From positions 1 through 64,000 of the forward strand of contig JAEUME010000001.1 of assembly GCA_016793445.1 (NCBI GenBank): a stretch of 64,000 bases of DNA. Reading direction: 5' to 3'. The DNA comes from Hyphomicrobium sp. (GTDB taxonomy: Bacteria > Pseudomonadota > Alphaproteobacteria > Rhizobiales > Hyphomicrobiaceae). Of this stretch, positions 1-9,502 are shown one piece after another. The notes beneath the pieces were generated by a model. That model saw only the letters and a program-made list of their open reading frames with translations. It ran no database searches and was not told the origin of the DNA. The stretch's first letter is position 1. Every line of letters starts with the position of its first letter. The translations under genes and the position numbers were made by a program.

Positions 1-253
1 CCAGCAGCGCTTTTGCAAAAGCTTCGCCCCCCGCAACCAGCCAGACGAGCACCGTGGTGCGTCCCGGTACGCGGTCGAAGTAAAAGGGGATCTCGTTTTG
101 CAGCCGCGCGTATTCGAGCCGCATGCCTAGAAAAAACGCAATCGCCGCCGTGCCCGCGGCGAAGGCGAGCGGGTAGCTGAACCCGGCCCAGGCGATGGCC
201 ACGATGGCCGCCAGCTCCAGCACCATCAGAAGGGCGTTGAAGAGAATGTACAT
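1..253 (-). CDS. Membrane protein, 3' part cut off by the window edge
   Basis: An open frame starts at an ATG (complement of 251-253) and runs off the left edge with no stop, giving at least 84 residues. The start is preceded by a G-rich stretch that could act as a ribosome binding site. The product is hydrophobic: one predicted membrane helix covers about residues 4-23 and a second about residues 26-44, followed by a charged linker (LEYARLQNEIPFYFDR) and the beginning of a third hydrophobic stretch at the edge. It resembles short multi-helix bacterial membrane proteins, but I cannot assign it to a family with confidence. It lies in the same orientation as the exported protein that ends at 354, with 100 bases between them. 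Confidence 0.55.
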   Translation of the reverse strand, partial: MYILFNALLMVLELAAIVAIAWAGFSYPLAFAAGTAAIAFFLGMRLEYARLQNEIPFYFDRVPGRTTVLVWLVAGGEAFAKALL

Positions 254-353
254 TGACCCCCGGCCCGGCGCGCACGTTGCACGTATCGCGGGGCATGCTA
301 TCAGATGCACCGCGCGCGGCAAACGCACTCCGGCCAGATGCCGACGCGTTCAC

Positions 354-944
354 TCAGCTCGTCGCCTTCTCGCTCGTGCAGACGGCATCACCCGCACGCG
401 AAAGCTCCGCCTGGAACGGGAACGAGCGGCGCATGAACATCATCTCCTTGCCCGTATCGCCGATAATCCCCAGCCGAGGCTTCTTGCTTTCTGCTTCGGT
501 CCAGAGCGTGGCCTGGATCGTGTAGCTGGCAGCCTTTGGATCGAGCGTGAGATGGCCGTCGAATTGCCGGTAGGTCTCGTCGCCTTTGCCGGCCTGCACG
601 GTCATGGCGAGGCCGCCGCAGCCGCCCTCCTCGTTGACCAGAACACCGCACCAGCCCGACGCGCAGGGACTGAGATCGATCGTCAACGTGCAAGGTTGGC
701 CACCGCATCTCTCACGCACCGCCGCATAGCCGAAATAATTGCCGCTCCAGCGCCCGGCCAGCGCGCTGGCTTCCACGTTCGCGCGCGGTGCAACGTCCTT
801 TTCGTCCGCCGCGAAGGCGCCATAGGCGGATGGCACGATCAGCACCATGAGCGAAACGGCAATGGCACATCCGGAACCGAAGTTGCGCGCCCGCGCCTCT
901 ATCTTGGCTGGGGGTTCTCCCTTGCGGCTGGCCTTGGGATTCAT
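354..944 (-). CDS. Exported Cys-rich hypothetical protein
   Basis: A protein of about 196 residues with a charged N-terminus, a hydrophobic core (AVSLMVLIVPSAYGAFA) and a likely signal-peptidase site after AFA, so it is probably periplasmic. The mature part has six cysteines (in RERCGGQPC, SPCASGWCG, GGCGG and AVC contexts), compatible with disulfides. It opens with a W-S-G-N-Y-F pattern typical of small beta-rich exported domains. I chose the ATG at 944 because GAGGAG lies seven bases upstream; an in-frame ATG at 959 has no such signal. Its first 98 bases overlap the 5' end of the divergent membrane protein gene on the other strand. Function unknown. Confidence 0.6.
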   Translation of the reverse strand: MNPKASRKGEPPAKIEARARNFGSGCAIAVSLMVLIVPSAYGAFAADEKDVAPRANVEASALAGRWSGNYFGYAAVRERCGGQPCTLTIDLSPCASGWCGVLVNEEGGCGGLAMTVQAGKGDETYRQFDGHLTLDPKAASYTIQATLWTEAESKKPRLGIIGDTGKEMMFMRRSFPFQAELSRAGDAVCTSEKATS

Positions 945-1551
945 AGCGCTGCTCCTCATGATGCCTATTTCGATCGTAGCCCTGCTCTCGGGGCTGGGAC
1001 TCGTTCGTCTGCCCTATGAAATGCTTTTGCTGGCGCAACGTGCGCCCATCCTCTTTCCGCTGCATATGGTGGCGTCTGCCGGAGCGCTGGCTCTGCTGGC
1101 GCCAGCAATTTGGCTTCGCCACAGACCTCATCTTCATCGTGCGCTGGGGCGGGCTGTTGGCGTCTTTGTGGTCGTTGGAGGGCTGACGGCCATTCCCGTC
1201 GCCGTTTTGAGCGCATCGGGCGTCTGGGCGCGGGCAGGCTTTTTCGTGCAGGGGCTGGTCTGGCTCATGCTGCTCGGCATGGGCTGGCGCGCCATCCTCG
1301 AAAAGCGCCGCGCCGATCACGCACGGCTGATGCTGGCGATGGCTGCGGTCACCACCGGCGCGGTCTGGTTCCGGCTGATGATTGGCACCGCCCTTTATCT
1401 CAAATTGCCGTTTGAACCCGCCTACGCCATTGCCGCCTGGGTTGGTTGGCTCTTTCCGCTTTGCGCGGTTCTTCTGACTGCATCGAGACTCGGCCCCGCA
1501 GCCAGCCGCCCTGGAAGCGTCCGTCAGCCGCCCTCGCCTGTCCCGTCCTGA
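847..1551 (+). CDS. DUF2306-like multi-pass membrane protein
   Basis: A 234-residue protein with about six hydrophobic segments (near residues 28-50, 68-88, 103-123, 130-148, 160-178 and 194-212). The conserved pattern of this family is visible: a helix starting with a His (LHMVASAGALALLAPA), an RPHLHRALGRAVG loop, and a later ADHARLMLAMAAVT segment. The family is of unknown function; some His-containing members are suspected of binding heme or metals, which is not shown here. The start is uncertain: ATGs at 847, 862 and 958 all lack a clear Shine-Dalgarno sequence. Only the two upstream ones retain a complete first helix, and both overlap the opposite-strand gene. A tail after residue 215 is Pro/Ser/Arg-rich. 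Confidence 0.65.
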   Translation: MSETAMAHPEPKLRARASILAGGSPLRLALGFIALLLMMPISIVALLSGLGLVRLPYEMLLLAQRAPILFPLHMVASAGALALLAPAIWLRHRPHLHRALGRAVGVFVVVGGLTAIPVAVLSASGVWARAGFFVQGLVWLMLLGMGWRAILEKRRADHARLMLAMAAVTTGAVWFRLMIGTALYLKLPFEPAYAIAAWVGWLFPLCAVLLTASRLGPAASRPGSVRQPPSPVPS

Positions 1552-1589
1552 TCGGTTAGGTTCACCGCCGACGAAACGGGAACCCGCTT

Positions 1590-2474
<885 letters not shown>

Positions 2475-2486
2475 ACCCCTTTCGCG

Positions 2487-3647
2487 TTAGAGCGCGTGAT
2501 CCAACGCCTCCAGGAGTGGGTCGAGGCCCTGGCAGGGTGGGCGCAGTGGCAGGAGAGCGCCCATGCCCTTGGTGCGCCAATAGGGCTTCCACAGATGCGC
2601 CCAGGTGCGTGCGTCGGGCAAGGCATCCGACTTGGGGCTCGCCGCTTGCGGCTCATTCCAGCCTCCAAGCCAGATCTGCACGGATTGCCAGACGCGATGG
2701 GGCACGTCCGCGTTGGCCTTTGCGCGCAACTGCACGACGCGCGGACGGCCATTCGCGCTCATGCGCACCTCGAGTGTCGCGATGCGCGCGCCGGTCTCGT
2801 CGCGCAGGCTCCACAGGAAGCTTTGCCCTTTGGCCAGATCAGGTGCGTAAGTCGCGACGCAGTGGTTCATGATGGAGCCCTCTTCGGCCAGCTCTTGAGG
2901 CGTGCGCAGGCGCGCGAACGTGATGCCTCCGACACTGGTTGCATCGTTAGCCCGCGCAAGCGTGCTTGCGCGCACCTGCGTGTAGAGCACCATCTGCAGC
3001 TCAAAGAGCCAAAGACCGCCCAGCCTGCGCGCCTCGTGCAGTCCCACCTGGCGGCTCCATTCCGCCGGCACGTGAAGGCCCGCACCTGCATGCGGCCGTT
3101 CGGCGTGCCACGCGAGCAATCCCAATACCGCAACGGCGGGACGTGGATCGCAGGGAGAGAAGGCCCCCCAATTGCGCGCCACCCAAAGTGCGAAGTTGCC
3201 ATCGCAGATGCGATAGCCGAGCGAGACGCTGTCCAGCCACCGGCGTGCATCGAGTTGGGCATGCGGCAGATGATTGCAGACCTTAAGCCCGAACCCGGGA
3301 TCGGAGGGCAGTTCGGGGATCTTTCCGTTGAATGCTTCGGGCGGCAGGCGGCGCAGCCAGAGCGGCAATCCAAGCTCGCGGGCGGCATGCTGCAAAGCAG
3401 CTCCTGCACAGATCATCGCCTGCACGCGCTCGCACAACGCATCGTCGTAGGCGCCGCATGACAATGCATGGGCGAGCCCTGGAAACGACCACAGCAGGTC
3501 TTCCAGATAGGGATGCAGCGCCACGAGGCGATCAAGGCGCGCGCGATCAGCCGGAGCGAACCGGGCGACCATGGCGCGGACCTGAGCAAGCCGGCGCACA
3601 CGCAGGGGGGCGCATTCGGCCCGTGCAGCCGATGCACGAGACGTCAT
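2487..3647 (-). CDS. PcfJ-like domain protein
   Basis: A 386-residue protein whose C-terminal third has the PcfJ-type signature: RTPQELAEEGSIMNHCV, a following Y, then a beta-strand ladder (FLWSLRDETGARIATLEV) and VVQLRAKANADVP. PcfJ was named from Enterococcus conjugative plasmids and the domain is also found in phages and on chromosomes; its biochemical role is unknown. The N-terminal 200 residues are helical with Arg-rich and Trp-rich stretches and no motif I know. There is no conjugation or phage gene nearby, so this is an orphan chromosomal copy. The start at 3647 is the first ATG. It converges on mazG. Confidence 0.65.
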   Translation of the reverse strand: MTSRASAARAECAPLRVRRLAQVRAMVARFAPADRARLDRLVALHPYLEDLLWSFPGLAHALSCGAYDDALCERVQAMICAGAALQHAARELGLPLWLRRLPPEAFNGKIPELPSDPGFGLKVCNHLPHAQLDARRWLDSVSLGYRICDGNFALWVARNWGAFSPCDPRPAVAVLGLLAWHAERPHAGAGLHVPAEWSRQVGLHEARRLGGLWLFELQMVLYTQVRASTLARANDATSVGGITFARLRTPQELAEEGSIMNHCVATYAPDLAKGQSFLWSLRDETGARIATLEVRMSANGRPRVVQLRAKANADVPHRVWQSVQIWLGGWNEPQAASPKSDALPDARTWAHLWKPYWRTKGMGALLPLRPPCQGLDPLLEALDHAL

Positions 3648-3948
3648 GACGAAACACGTCGCTTTCTAAGCAAGCGCACTTCGGCCGCAGTAGGCCTTAT
3701 GCGCGGATGTTTTGATTGAAGTGGTTACGCACGAAGGCGCAGCACAGACTAGGCGATCAGGCATCCGCAAACGCTGGACGCGTGGCCCCTCAGGCAAAGA
3801 CTAGGCGTGTGCTCGTCATGGGGATCTCCCCGAAAAACATAACAATTGAGAAACGCAAATTTGCGCGAAGGCGCGTTGCATACACCGCATGCGGCAGAAT
3901 TGGAAGCCGAAATTTTTTGGCAATCGGTAACGTTGCCGTCATGAGCTC
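3648..3948. other. Non-coding gap upstream of the PcfJ-like gene
   Basis: About 300 bases with no convincing gene. It must hold the promoter of the PcfJ-like gene and the 3' region of the FAD monooxygenase gene. An open frame crosses it on the plus strand but has no recognisable protein content and runs into the monooxygenase gene antisense. It is A/T-richer than its surroundings (a stretch near 3830-3920). No terminator hairpin with a T-tract was seen. Confidence 0.4.
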
Positions 3949-5175
3949 TTACCCGCTTCCCGTGCGGATGGCTTGCGAGACGTGCTCGGGGCGCACGCCC
4001 AATCCGACGAGACGCGCGGGCAGTTTTCCAAGATAGGGCGTTGCGAGCAACAGGCGAAGCAAAAGTGGCGGCCTCATCGTGGTGGCGCCGTCGAGAGCTC
4101 TCTTGATGATTGTATTCTGCACGATGATCTGCAGGCGCTGGGTGATGCGTGTGGGGAATTCGCGGCGTTCCTGCACACGCATCAAATCGGCAAAATCGAC
4201 GCTGCCGGTTCGCAAGGGCTCAGCGAGGATATTGGCGGCAGCGACCGCGTCCTGCACGGCCAGATTGACGCCAACACCGCCCACCGGGCTCATGGCGTGA
4301 GCGGCATCGCCAATGCACAGTAATCCCGGCCGCGCCCATCTTGCCAGGCGGTCAACTTTGACGGTCAGCAGCGCCACCTGATCCCAATGGGTGAGGGCCT
4401 GCATCCGCATTGGCTCGAAAGGCAGGAGCGGCGCCATGCGAGCGTGGAAAGCCTCTAGCCCCACGGCCCGAACCTGTTCGTTGAGGCCCTTGCCGATCAC
4501 GAACGCACACTGCCAGTAATCGCCCCTGTTGAGCATGATGAAGAGCCGTCCGGCGTCGAAGCGGGCCTGCGTTTCTTGCGTGTCGCTGGGTTTGCGCGGG
4601 AGACGAAACCACAGCACGTCCATGGGAGCGCCAAGATCCATCGGCCGCAGTCCGGCTCTTTCGCGCAACCGCGAGCTTCGCCCGTCTGCCGCCACCACGA
4701 GGCGGGCAGACAGGGTCATCAGATCTTCACCTGGAGACTTGGCGATAAGGCCGACCACGCGGCCAAGATCATACAGGAGGTCCGTCGCCTCGGTATTCAT
4801 CACCAGCTTGAAATTCGGATAGCTCTTGCCCTTTGCCGCCAGGAAATTGAGGAAGTCCCATTGTGGCATCATCGCAATGTAAGGAGTCTTCACGGCAAGA
4901 CGCGAAAAATCTGCCAGCTTGATCCGCTCGGCGCCAAACTGCGCAATCAACTCGCGCACGCGCTGGTGGGGCAGCGCAAGGAATTCTTCAAGCCAGCCCA
5001 GTTCATCCATGACCCCCATGGTGGAGGGATGAATGGTGTCGCCGCGAAAATCACGCAAGAAGTCGGCATGCTTCTCGATGACGACGACATGGACGCCGGC
5101 ACGCGCCAACAGGACGCCGAGCATTAGCCCGGCAGGTCCGCCCCCTGCGATGGCGCACTGATAGCGATGTTCCAT
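3949..5175 (-). CDS. FAD-dependent monooxygenase (PHBH/UbiH fold)
   Basis: A 408-residue flavoprotein of the p-hydroxybenzoate hydroxylase class, which uses NAD(P)H and O2 to hydroxylate aromatic or similar substrates. Visible motifs are the N-terminal dinucleotide-binding GGGPAGLMLGVLLARAG (about 11-27), the mid-chain DG motif (VVAADGRSSRLRERAG) and the second FAD motif GDAAHAMSPVGGVGVNLAVQDA. These three in this order define the family. The substrate cannot be read from the sequence: ubiquinone hydroxylation (UbiH/F/L) and aromatic degradation are both possible. No ring-cleavage or ubi gene is next to it. It stands alone, 180 bases from hflX. Confidence 0.8.
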   Translation of the reverse strand: MEHRYQCAIAGGGPAGLMLGVLLARAGVHVVVIEKHADFLRDFRGDTIHPSTMGVMDELGWLEEFLALPHQRVRELIAQFGAERIKLADFSRLAVKTPYIAMMPQWDFLNFLAAKGKSYPNFKLVMNTEATDLLYDLGRVVGLIAKSPGEDLMTLSARLVVAADGRSSRLRERAGLRPMDLGAPMDVLWFRLPRKPSDTQETQARFDAGRLFIMLNRGDYWQCAFVIGKGLNEQVRAVGLEAFHARMAPLLPFEPMRMQALTHWDQVALLTVKVDRLARWARPGLLCIGDAAHAMSPVGGVGVNLAVQDAVAAANILAEPLRTGSVDFADLMRVQERREFPTRITQRLQIIVQNTIIKRALDGATTMRPPLLLRLLLATPYLGKLPARLVGLGVRPEHVSQAIRTGSG

Positions 5176-5355
5176 GCGCTACGCCCCTGCTCGTGCCCAC
5201 ATAAATGGAGATCACCGGCAAAACCGCGGATGAGGCGAAGATACGGAGCGGGAGCGAGGAAGCAAGCGATGTACTTGGCGGCGGACGTCCAGCGTATTGG
5301 CTGCAAATCGATCAGACGCGCACTTTCAGGCGGCTGGTCTTGAGGAGAATACCGC

Positions 5356-6753
5356 TCACACGGGCAGGCCGGCCTTGCGCAAGCGGCTTACGATGCGATC
5401 CTTTTTCTCCGAAGCGACGCGCACGCGCAGCGCCAAGTCGCCCGCTTCGGTTGTTTGCCGGTCGATGACATCGGTATTTTCATAGAGCCAGGCGATCAGC
5501 GCACCCTCATGACCGGGCACGGTGATCTCCAGAGTCTCATCAGACTGCCCCAGCCGGGCGTCGATGGCGGAAAGCAAAGCGTCGAGCCCAGAGCCGGTGC
5601 GGGCTGAAACGAGAACCGGCTTCACGTCATGGCGCATCGCCTCCCGGCGCACTTCGCCAAAGCGTTCCGCCGGCAACAGATCCACCTTGTTCCACACCTC
5701 CAAGATGCGGCGGTCGGCGGAAATGGTGTCGATGCCCAATTCGCCCAGGACTTTTTCGACGTCGCGCGCCTGGGCTTCGGTCTCCTCATGCGCGATGTCG
5801 CGCACATGCAGGACGAGATCGGCCTCGACGACTTCTTCCAGCGTCGCACGGAAGGCGGCGACAAGCATCGTCGGCAGATCGGAAATGAAACCGACGGTAT
5901 CCGACAGGATGATCTTGCGCGTGCCGGGCAGACGAACTTCACGCATGGTCGGATCCAGCGTTGCGAACACCTGGTCCATGGCGAGCACGCCCGCACCCGT
6001 CACCTTGTTGAACAGTGTTGACTTGCCTGCGTTGGTGTAACCCACGATTGCCACGATGGGATATGGCACCTTGCGGCGGCCCTTGCGGTGCAACTCCCGC
6101 GTCTTGGCGACTTCGGCCAGTTCGCGCCGTATCGCGTCGATACGATCCTGGAGCATGCGCCGGTCGAGTTCGATCTGCGCTTCGCCAGGGCCGCCTAGAA
6201 AGCCGCCGCCGCCACGCTGGCGCTCCAAGTGGGTCCAGGCGCGCACGAGGCGGCCCTTTTGATAGGTGAGATGCGCAAGTTCCACCTGCAGCACGCCTTC
6301 GCGCGTGCGGGCGCGCGCGCCGAAGATCTCAAGGATAAGCCCGGTGCGGTCGATGACTTTGGCATTCCACGCCTTCTCCAGATTGCGCTGCTGCACAGGG
6401 GAAATCGCGTGATCCACCACCACGAGGCCGATCTGCTTTTCAGCGACAATGCCCTTCAGTTCCTCCACCTTGCCCGTGCCGAATAACGTCGCCGGGCGCG
6501 GCGTCACAACGGGAATGAGCAGACAGTCGACGATCGACAGTTCGATCGCCTCGGCAAGGCCGCGCGCCTCCGCAAGGCGATTTTCGGGCGAGTGCTGTGC
6601 AGGCGTATCTCGCAGCGCCTTGAACACAGGCACAAGCACAAGCGCGCGCGAAGGCGGTGCGCGCGTTTCCTCAGGCGCCCGCCGGCGAGCCTTCAAGGTC
6701 CGGCCGCCCTGCTCGCCGCCTTCATCATTCGTGTCCACAGGCGTTGATGTCAC
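5356..6753 (-). CDS. hflX: Ribosome-associated GTPase HflX
   Basis: HflX binds the 50S subunit and splits stalled or heat-damaged 70S ribosomes. The 465-residue protein has the N-terminal HflX domain (about 40-200, including FGTGKVEEL and the Gly-rich [15 protein letters not shown] loop), then the GTPase domain with G1 GYTNAGKST (238-246), G3 DTVGFI and G4 NKVD, and a C-terminal region. The first 35 residues are low-complexity and charged. The start ATG overlaps the hfq stop by four bases, the usual translational coupling in this operon. Confidence 0.97.
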   Translation of the reverse strand: MTSTPVDTNDEGGEQGGRTLKARRRAPEETRAPPSRALVLVPVFKALRDTPAQHSPENRLAEARGLAEAIELSIVDCLLIPVVTPRPATLFGTGKVEELKGIVAEKQIGLVVVDHAISPVQQRNLEKAWNAKVIDRTGLILEIFGARARTREGVLQVELAHLTYQKGRLVRAWTHLERQRGGGGFLGGPGEAQIELDRRMLQDRIDAIRRELAEVAKTRELHRKGRRKVPYPIVAIVGYTNAGKSTLFNKVTGAGVLAMDQVFATLDPTMREVRLPGTRKIILSDTVGFISDLPTMLVAAFRATLEEVVEADLVLHVRDIAHEETEAQARDVEKVLGELGIDTISADRRILEVWNKVDLLPAERFGEVRREAMRHDVKPVLVSARTGSGLDALLSAIDARLGQSDETLEITVPGHEGALIAWLYENTDVIDRQTTEAGDLALRVRVASEKKDRIVSRLRKAGLPV

Positions 6754-6998
6754 CCGCCGAGACCTTCGCCGTCCTGATCGTTGAGGTTCACTGGACCACC
6801 GGGCATAATGGTCGAGATGGCGTGTTTATAGACAAGCTGGGAATGCCCGTCGCGGCGCAGCAGGACACAGAAGTTATCAAACCAGCTTACGATACCTTGG
6901 AGTTTCACGCCGTTGACGAGAAAGATCGTCAAGGGAGTCTTGTTCTTGCGGACATAATTGAGAAATGTGTCCTGGAGGTTCTGAGCGCGTTCGGCCAT
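6750..6998 (-). CDS. hfq: RNA chaperone Hfq
   Basis: Hfq forms a hexameric Sm ring that pairs small RNAs with mRNAs. The 82-residue sequence has the Sm1 motif ([20 protein letters not shown]) and the Sm2 motif YKHAIST (E. coli has YKHAIST as well), with the short C-terminal tail usual in alphaproteobacteria. It is followed directly by hflX with a 4-base overlap. The leader carries an unusual run of A-R-N triplets immediately before the ribosome binding site (see 7013-7030). Confidence 0.98.
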   Translation of the reverse strand: MAERAQNLQDTFLNYVRKNKTPLTIFLVNGVKLQGIVSWFDNFCVLLRRDGHSQLVYKHAISTIMPGGPVNLNDQDGEGLGG

Positions 6999-7012
6999 TG
7001 TTTTTATCCGCC

Positions 7013-7030
7013 GTTATTGTTGCTGTTGTT
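7013..7030 (-). promoter_or_regulatory. (A-R-N)6 triplet run in the hfq leader, possible Hfq autoregulatory site
   Basis: Read on the minus strand the 18 bases are AAC AAC AGC AAC AAT AAC, six uninterrupted A-purine-any triplets. They end 14 bases before the hfq start codon, directly abutting a GGCGGA that is the likely Shine-Dalgarno sequence. The distal face of Hfq binds A-R-N repeats in E. coli, and Hfq represses its own translation in several bacteria. That this run does so here is inference. Confidence 0.45.
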
Positions 7031-7148
7031 AACGCGGTTGCCGGGGTTGCTCTCTTGCCGTTCCATGCCCCAGGCACCGCCGGTAAGATAGTCGATCCGG
7101 GGGCGATTAAAAGGCCCGCAAATCCAAACATTGCCCGAACTTTGGTCG

Positions 7149-8012
7149 TTAGAGTGCCGATATTTCAGCAATATGATGAAATGCATGGCGCAATTGTCGC
7201 GCCACAGGGCCAGGGCGTCCTGAACCTATCAGCCTGTCATCGATGCGAACCACTGGCATGACTGTGTTGGTAGCTGATGTAATGAAGGCCTCTGCCGCCT
7301 CATAGGCCTCCTTAAGCGTGAAGGCGCGTTCCTCCAGTTGGAGTTGCAGGTGGCGCGCAGTGTCCATGGCGGAAGCGCGCGTGATGCCGGGCAGGATCCG
7401 GTTGTCCAAAGCGCGCGTTACAATTTTCCCGGAGGGCGTGACGATCCAGGCATTGCTGGAGCCGCCCTCCGTCACCGCACCGTTCTCATCTGTGAACCAG
7501 ACCTCGCGCGCACCCTGTCGCTTGGCTTCTGCCTTGGCGAGCACGGCTGGCAGCAGCATGACGGTCTTAATGTCAGAGCGTGCCCAGCGCGGATCGCGCA
7601 TGGTCATGATCGCGATCCCCTCTTCGGCTAGTGCATCACTTGCCGCCCTCACCTGCCTGCGGGCTAGAACAATGACGCTTTGAGGTACATCCGGGCCTGG
7701 AAGCGCAAAGTCGCGCGGGGCCGCGCCCCGTGTCACCTGAATATAGATGAGGCCATCACGCACGCGGTTGCGCCGCAGGGTTTCGCTCATGATCTGGCGC
7801 AAAGCCCCTTCGGACATGGGCATCGGCATGGATATCTCGCCCAGCGAGCGAGCGAGGCGTTCCAGATGCCGCCGCGCATCGACCAGCTTGCCGCCCGAGA
7901 CCTCGATCACCTCGTAGACCGCGTCTGCAAACTGGAAACCGCGATCTTCTGCGTGGACGGCGGCCTTGGCGTAAGGCTGATAGCGGCCATTGACGTAGAT
8001 GACGCGGCTCAT
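7149..8012 (-). CDS. dat: D-amino-acid aminotransferase (class IV PLP enzyme)
   Basis: A 287-residue fold-type IV aminotransferase. The pyridoxal-phosphate lysine is K149 in RSDIKTVMLLP, which matches the DIKS/T-x-x-LL context of D-alanine transaminases. The N-terminal VNGRYQPY...EDRGFQFADAVYEV and the TEGGSSNAWIV phosphate-binding segment support this. It would interconvert D-alanine and D-glutamate, feeding peptidoglycan precursors. The gene sits 41 bases after ntrX and 150 bases before hfq, a common position in Hyphomicrobiales, and is probably cotranscribed with ntrYX. Branched-chain aminotransferase or aminodeoxychorismate lyase activity is the alternative but fits the lysine context less well. 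Confidence 0.88.
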   Translation of the reverse strand: MSRVIYVNGRYQPYAKAAVHAEDRGFQFADAVYEVIEVSGGKLVDARRHLERLARSLGEISMPMPMSEGALRQIMSETLRRNRVRDGLIYIQVTRGAAPRDFALPGPDVPQSVIVLARRQVRAASDALAEEGIAIMTMRDPRWARSDIKTVMLLPAVLAKAEAKRQGAREVWFTDENGAVTEGGSSNAWIVTPSGKIVTRALDNRILPGITRASAMDTARHLQLQLEERAFTLKEAYEAAEAFITSATNTVMPVVRIDDRLIGSGRPGPVARQLRHAFHHIAEISAL

Positions 8013-8053
8013 GCGTGGTCCCGGGGAAGCGCTTCAGTCATGCTGTGTTGCGA

Positions 8054-9445
8054 TCAGGCCGCGTTCCCGCCGCGCTGATCGGAGGACACGCCCAGGGCGC
8101 GCAATTTGCGATGCAGCGCAGACCGCTCCATGCCCACGAACTCGGCGGTGCGCGAGATGTTGCCGCCGAAGCGGTTGATCTGCGCAATGAGATACTCGCG
8201 TTCGAAGATCTCGCGTGCCTCTCGCAGCGGCAGGCTCATGAGGTGCTCGGCGCCTCCGTTGACCGGCAGCGGCACGTTGGAGCCGATCTCCTCAGGCAGC
8301 ATGTCCGCGGTGATGATGGCGCCGGGATCTCCGCCCGCCAGGATCATCAGGCGTTCGATATTGTTGCGCAGCTCGCGCACGTTGCCGGGCCAATCATGCG
8401 CCTGCAGCACGGCAACTGCGTCCTCGCCGATCTGGCGGGGGGCGAGGCCGGAAGCCTGTGCCACCTGACCGACGAAGTAATGGATGAGGTCGGGAATGTC
8501 CTCGCGGCGCTCTGCAAGGCTCGGCACGCGCAAGGGCACGACGTTGAGGCGATGGAACAGGTCCTGACGGAAGCGGCCCTCCTCGATCTCGCGTTCGATG
8601 TCGCGGCTGGTGGAGGAGATGATGCGGGTATCTACGGAGACTTTCTGCGCCCCGCCGAGGCGCGTGAACTTCTGCTCGACGAGCACGCGCAGCACCTTGC
8701 CTTGCGTCTCCATCGGCATGTCAGCGACTTCGTCGATGTAGAGCGTCCCGGTGTGAGCTTCCTCCAGCGCGCCGACCTTGCGCGGGCCCCCGGTTCGATC
8801 CTCGGTGCCAAACAGCTCTTCTTCTACCCGGTCCGGCGCCATCGCCGCAGCGTTGAGCACCACGAATGGTCCATCGGCTCGATGCGATTTCTGGTGGATG
8901 ACGCGGGCGGCGAGCTCCTTGCCCGTTCCCGATGAGCCGCGGATCAGGATGCGCGAGTTGGTGGGCGCCACCCGATCGATCTGGTTCCTGAGCTGGTTGA
9001 TCGCGGGCGACTTGCCGATCATGTCGGCCGATACGACCGAGCGCTCCTTGAGTTCCTTGACCTCTCGCTTCAATTGGCTGGCTTCCAGAGCGCGCAGCGT
9101 CACAAGCACGAGACGGTCGGACTTGAAGGGCTTCTCGATATAGTCGTAAGCGCCCCGCTTGATCGCGGTAACCGCCGTCTCGATGTTGCCGTGGCCGGAA
9201 ATGATGACGACCGGCAGATCGGGATAGGCGCGCTTCATCACGCTCAGCACCTCCAGCCCGTCGAGACGGCTGCCCTGCAGCCAGATGTCGAGAATAACCA
9301 GATGCGGACGCCGGTCCTCGATCGCCTTCAGGGCTTCATCGCTGTCGCGGGCCAGACGCGTGCGATGGCCTTCGTCTTCGAGAATGCCCGCAATAAGGTC
9401 GCGGATGTCGGCCTCATCGTCGACGACCAGGATGTCTGCTGCCAT
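8054..9445 (-). CDS. ntrX: Nitrogen response regulator NtrX
   Basis: A 463-residue response regulator: receiver domain with D53 as phosphoacceptor (VILDIW), AAA+ domain with Walker A GSSGTGKE (170-177), and a C-terminal Fis-type helix-turn-helix (NISRTAEFVGMERSALHRKL). It pairs with NtrY encoded just upstream. The AAA+ domain lacks the sigma-54-contacting GAFTGA loop: at its place the chain reads ELFGTEDRTGGPRKVGALE. This is known for NtrX and suggests it does not activate sigma-54 polymerase but acts as an ordinary DNA-binding regulator, linked in relatives to nitrogen, redox and envelope control. Confidence 0.96.
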   Translation of the reverse strand: MAADILVVDDEADIRDLIAGILEDEGHRTRLARDSDEALKAIEDRRPHLVILDIWLQGSRLDGLEVLSVMKRAYPDLPVVIISGHGNIETAVTAIKRGAYDYIEKPFKSDRLVLVTLRALEASQLKREVKELKERSVVSADMIGKSPAINQLRNQIDRVAPTNSRILIRGSSGTGKELAARVIHQKSHRADGPFVVLNAAAMAPDRVEEELFGTEDRTGGPRKVGALEEAHTGTLYIDEVADMPMETQGKVLRVLVEQKFTRLGGAQKVSVDTRIISSTSRDIEREIEEGRFRQDLFHRLNVVPLRVPSLAERREDIPDLIHYFVGQVAQASGLAPRQIGEDAVAVLQAHDWPGNVRELRNNIERLMILAGGDPGAIITADMLPEEIGSNVPLPVNGGAEHLMSLPLREAREIFEREYLIAQINRFGGNISRTAEFVGMERSALHRKLRALGVSSDQRGGNAA

Positions 9446-9502
9446 GTCTTGCCTCCCGTGAGGTCCTAGTTGTTCTTGCTATCTTTGGAACTTTGTTCGT
9501 GT

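Noticed and set aside
3716..4036. 106-residue plus-strand frame upstream of the FAD monooxygenase end
   Set aside because: No ribosome site, basic low-information sequence, and overlap with the monooxygenase 3' end.
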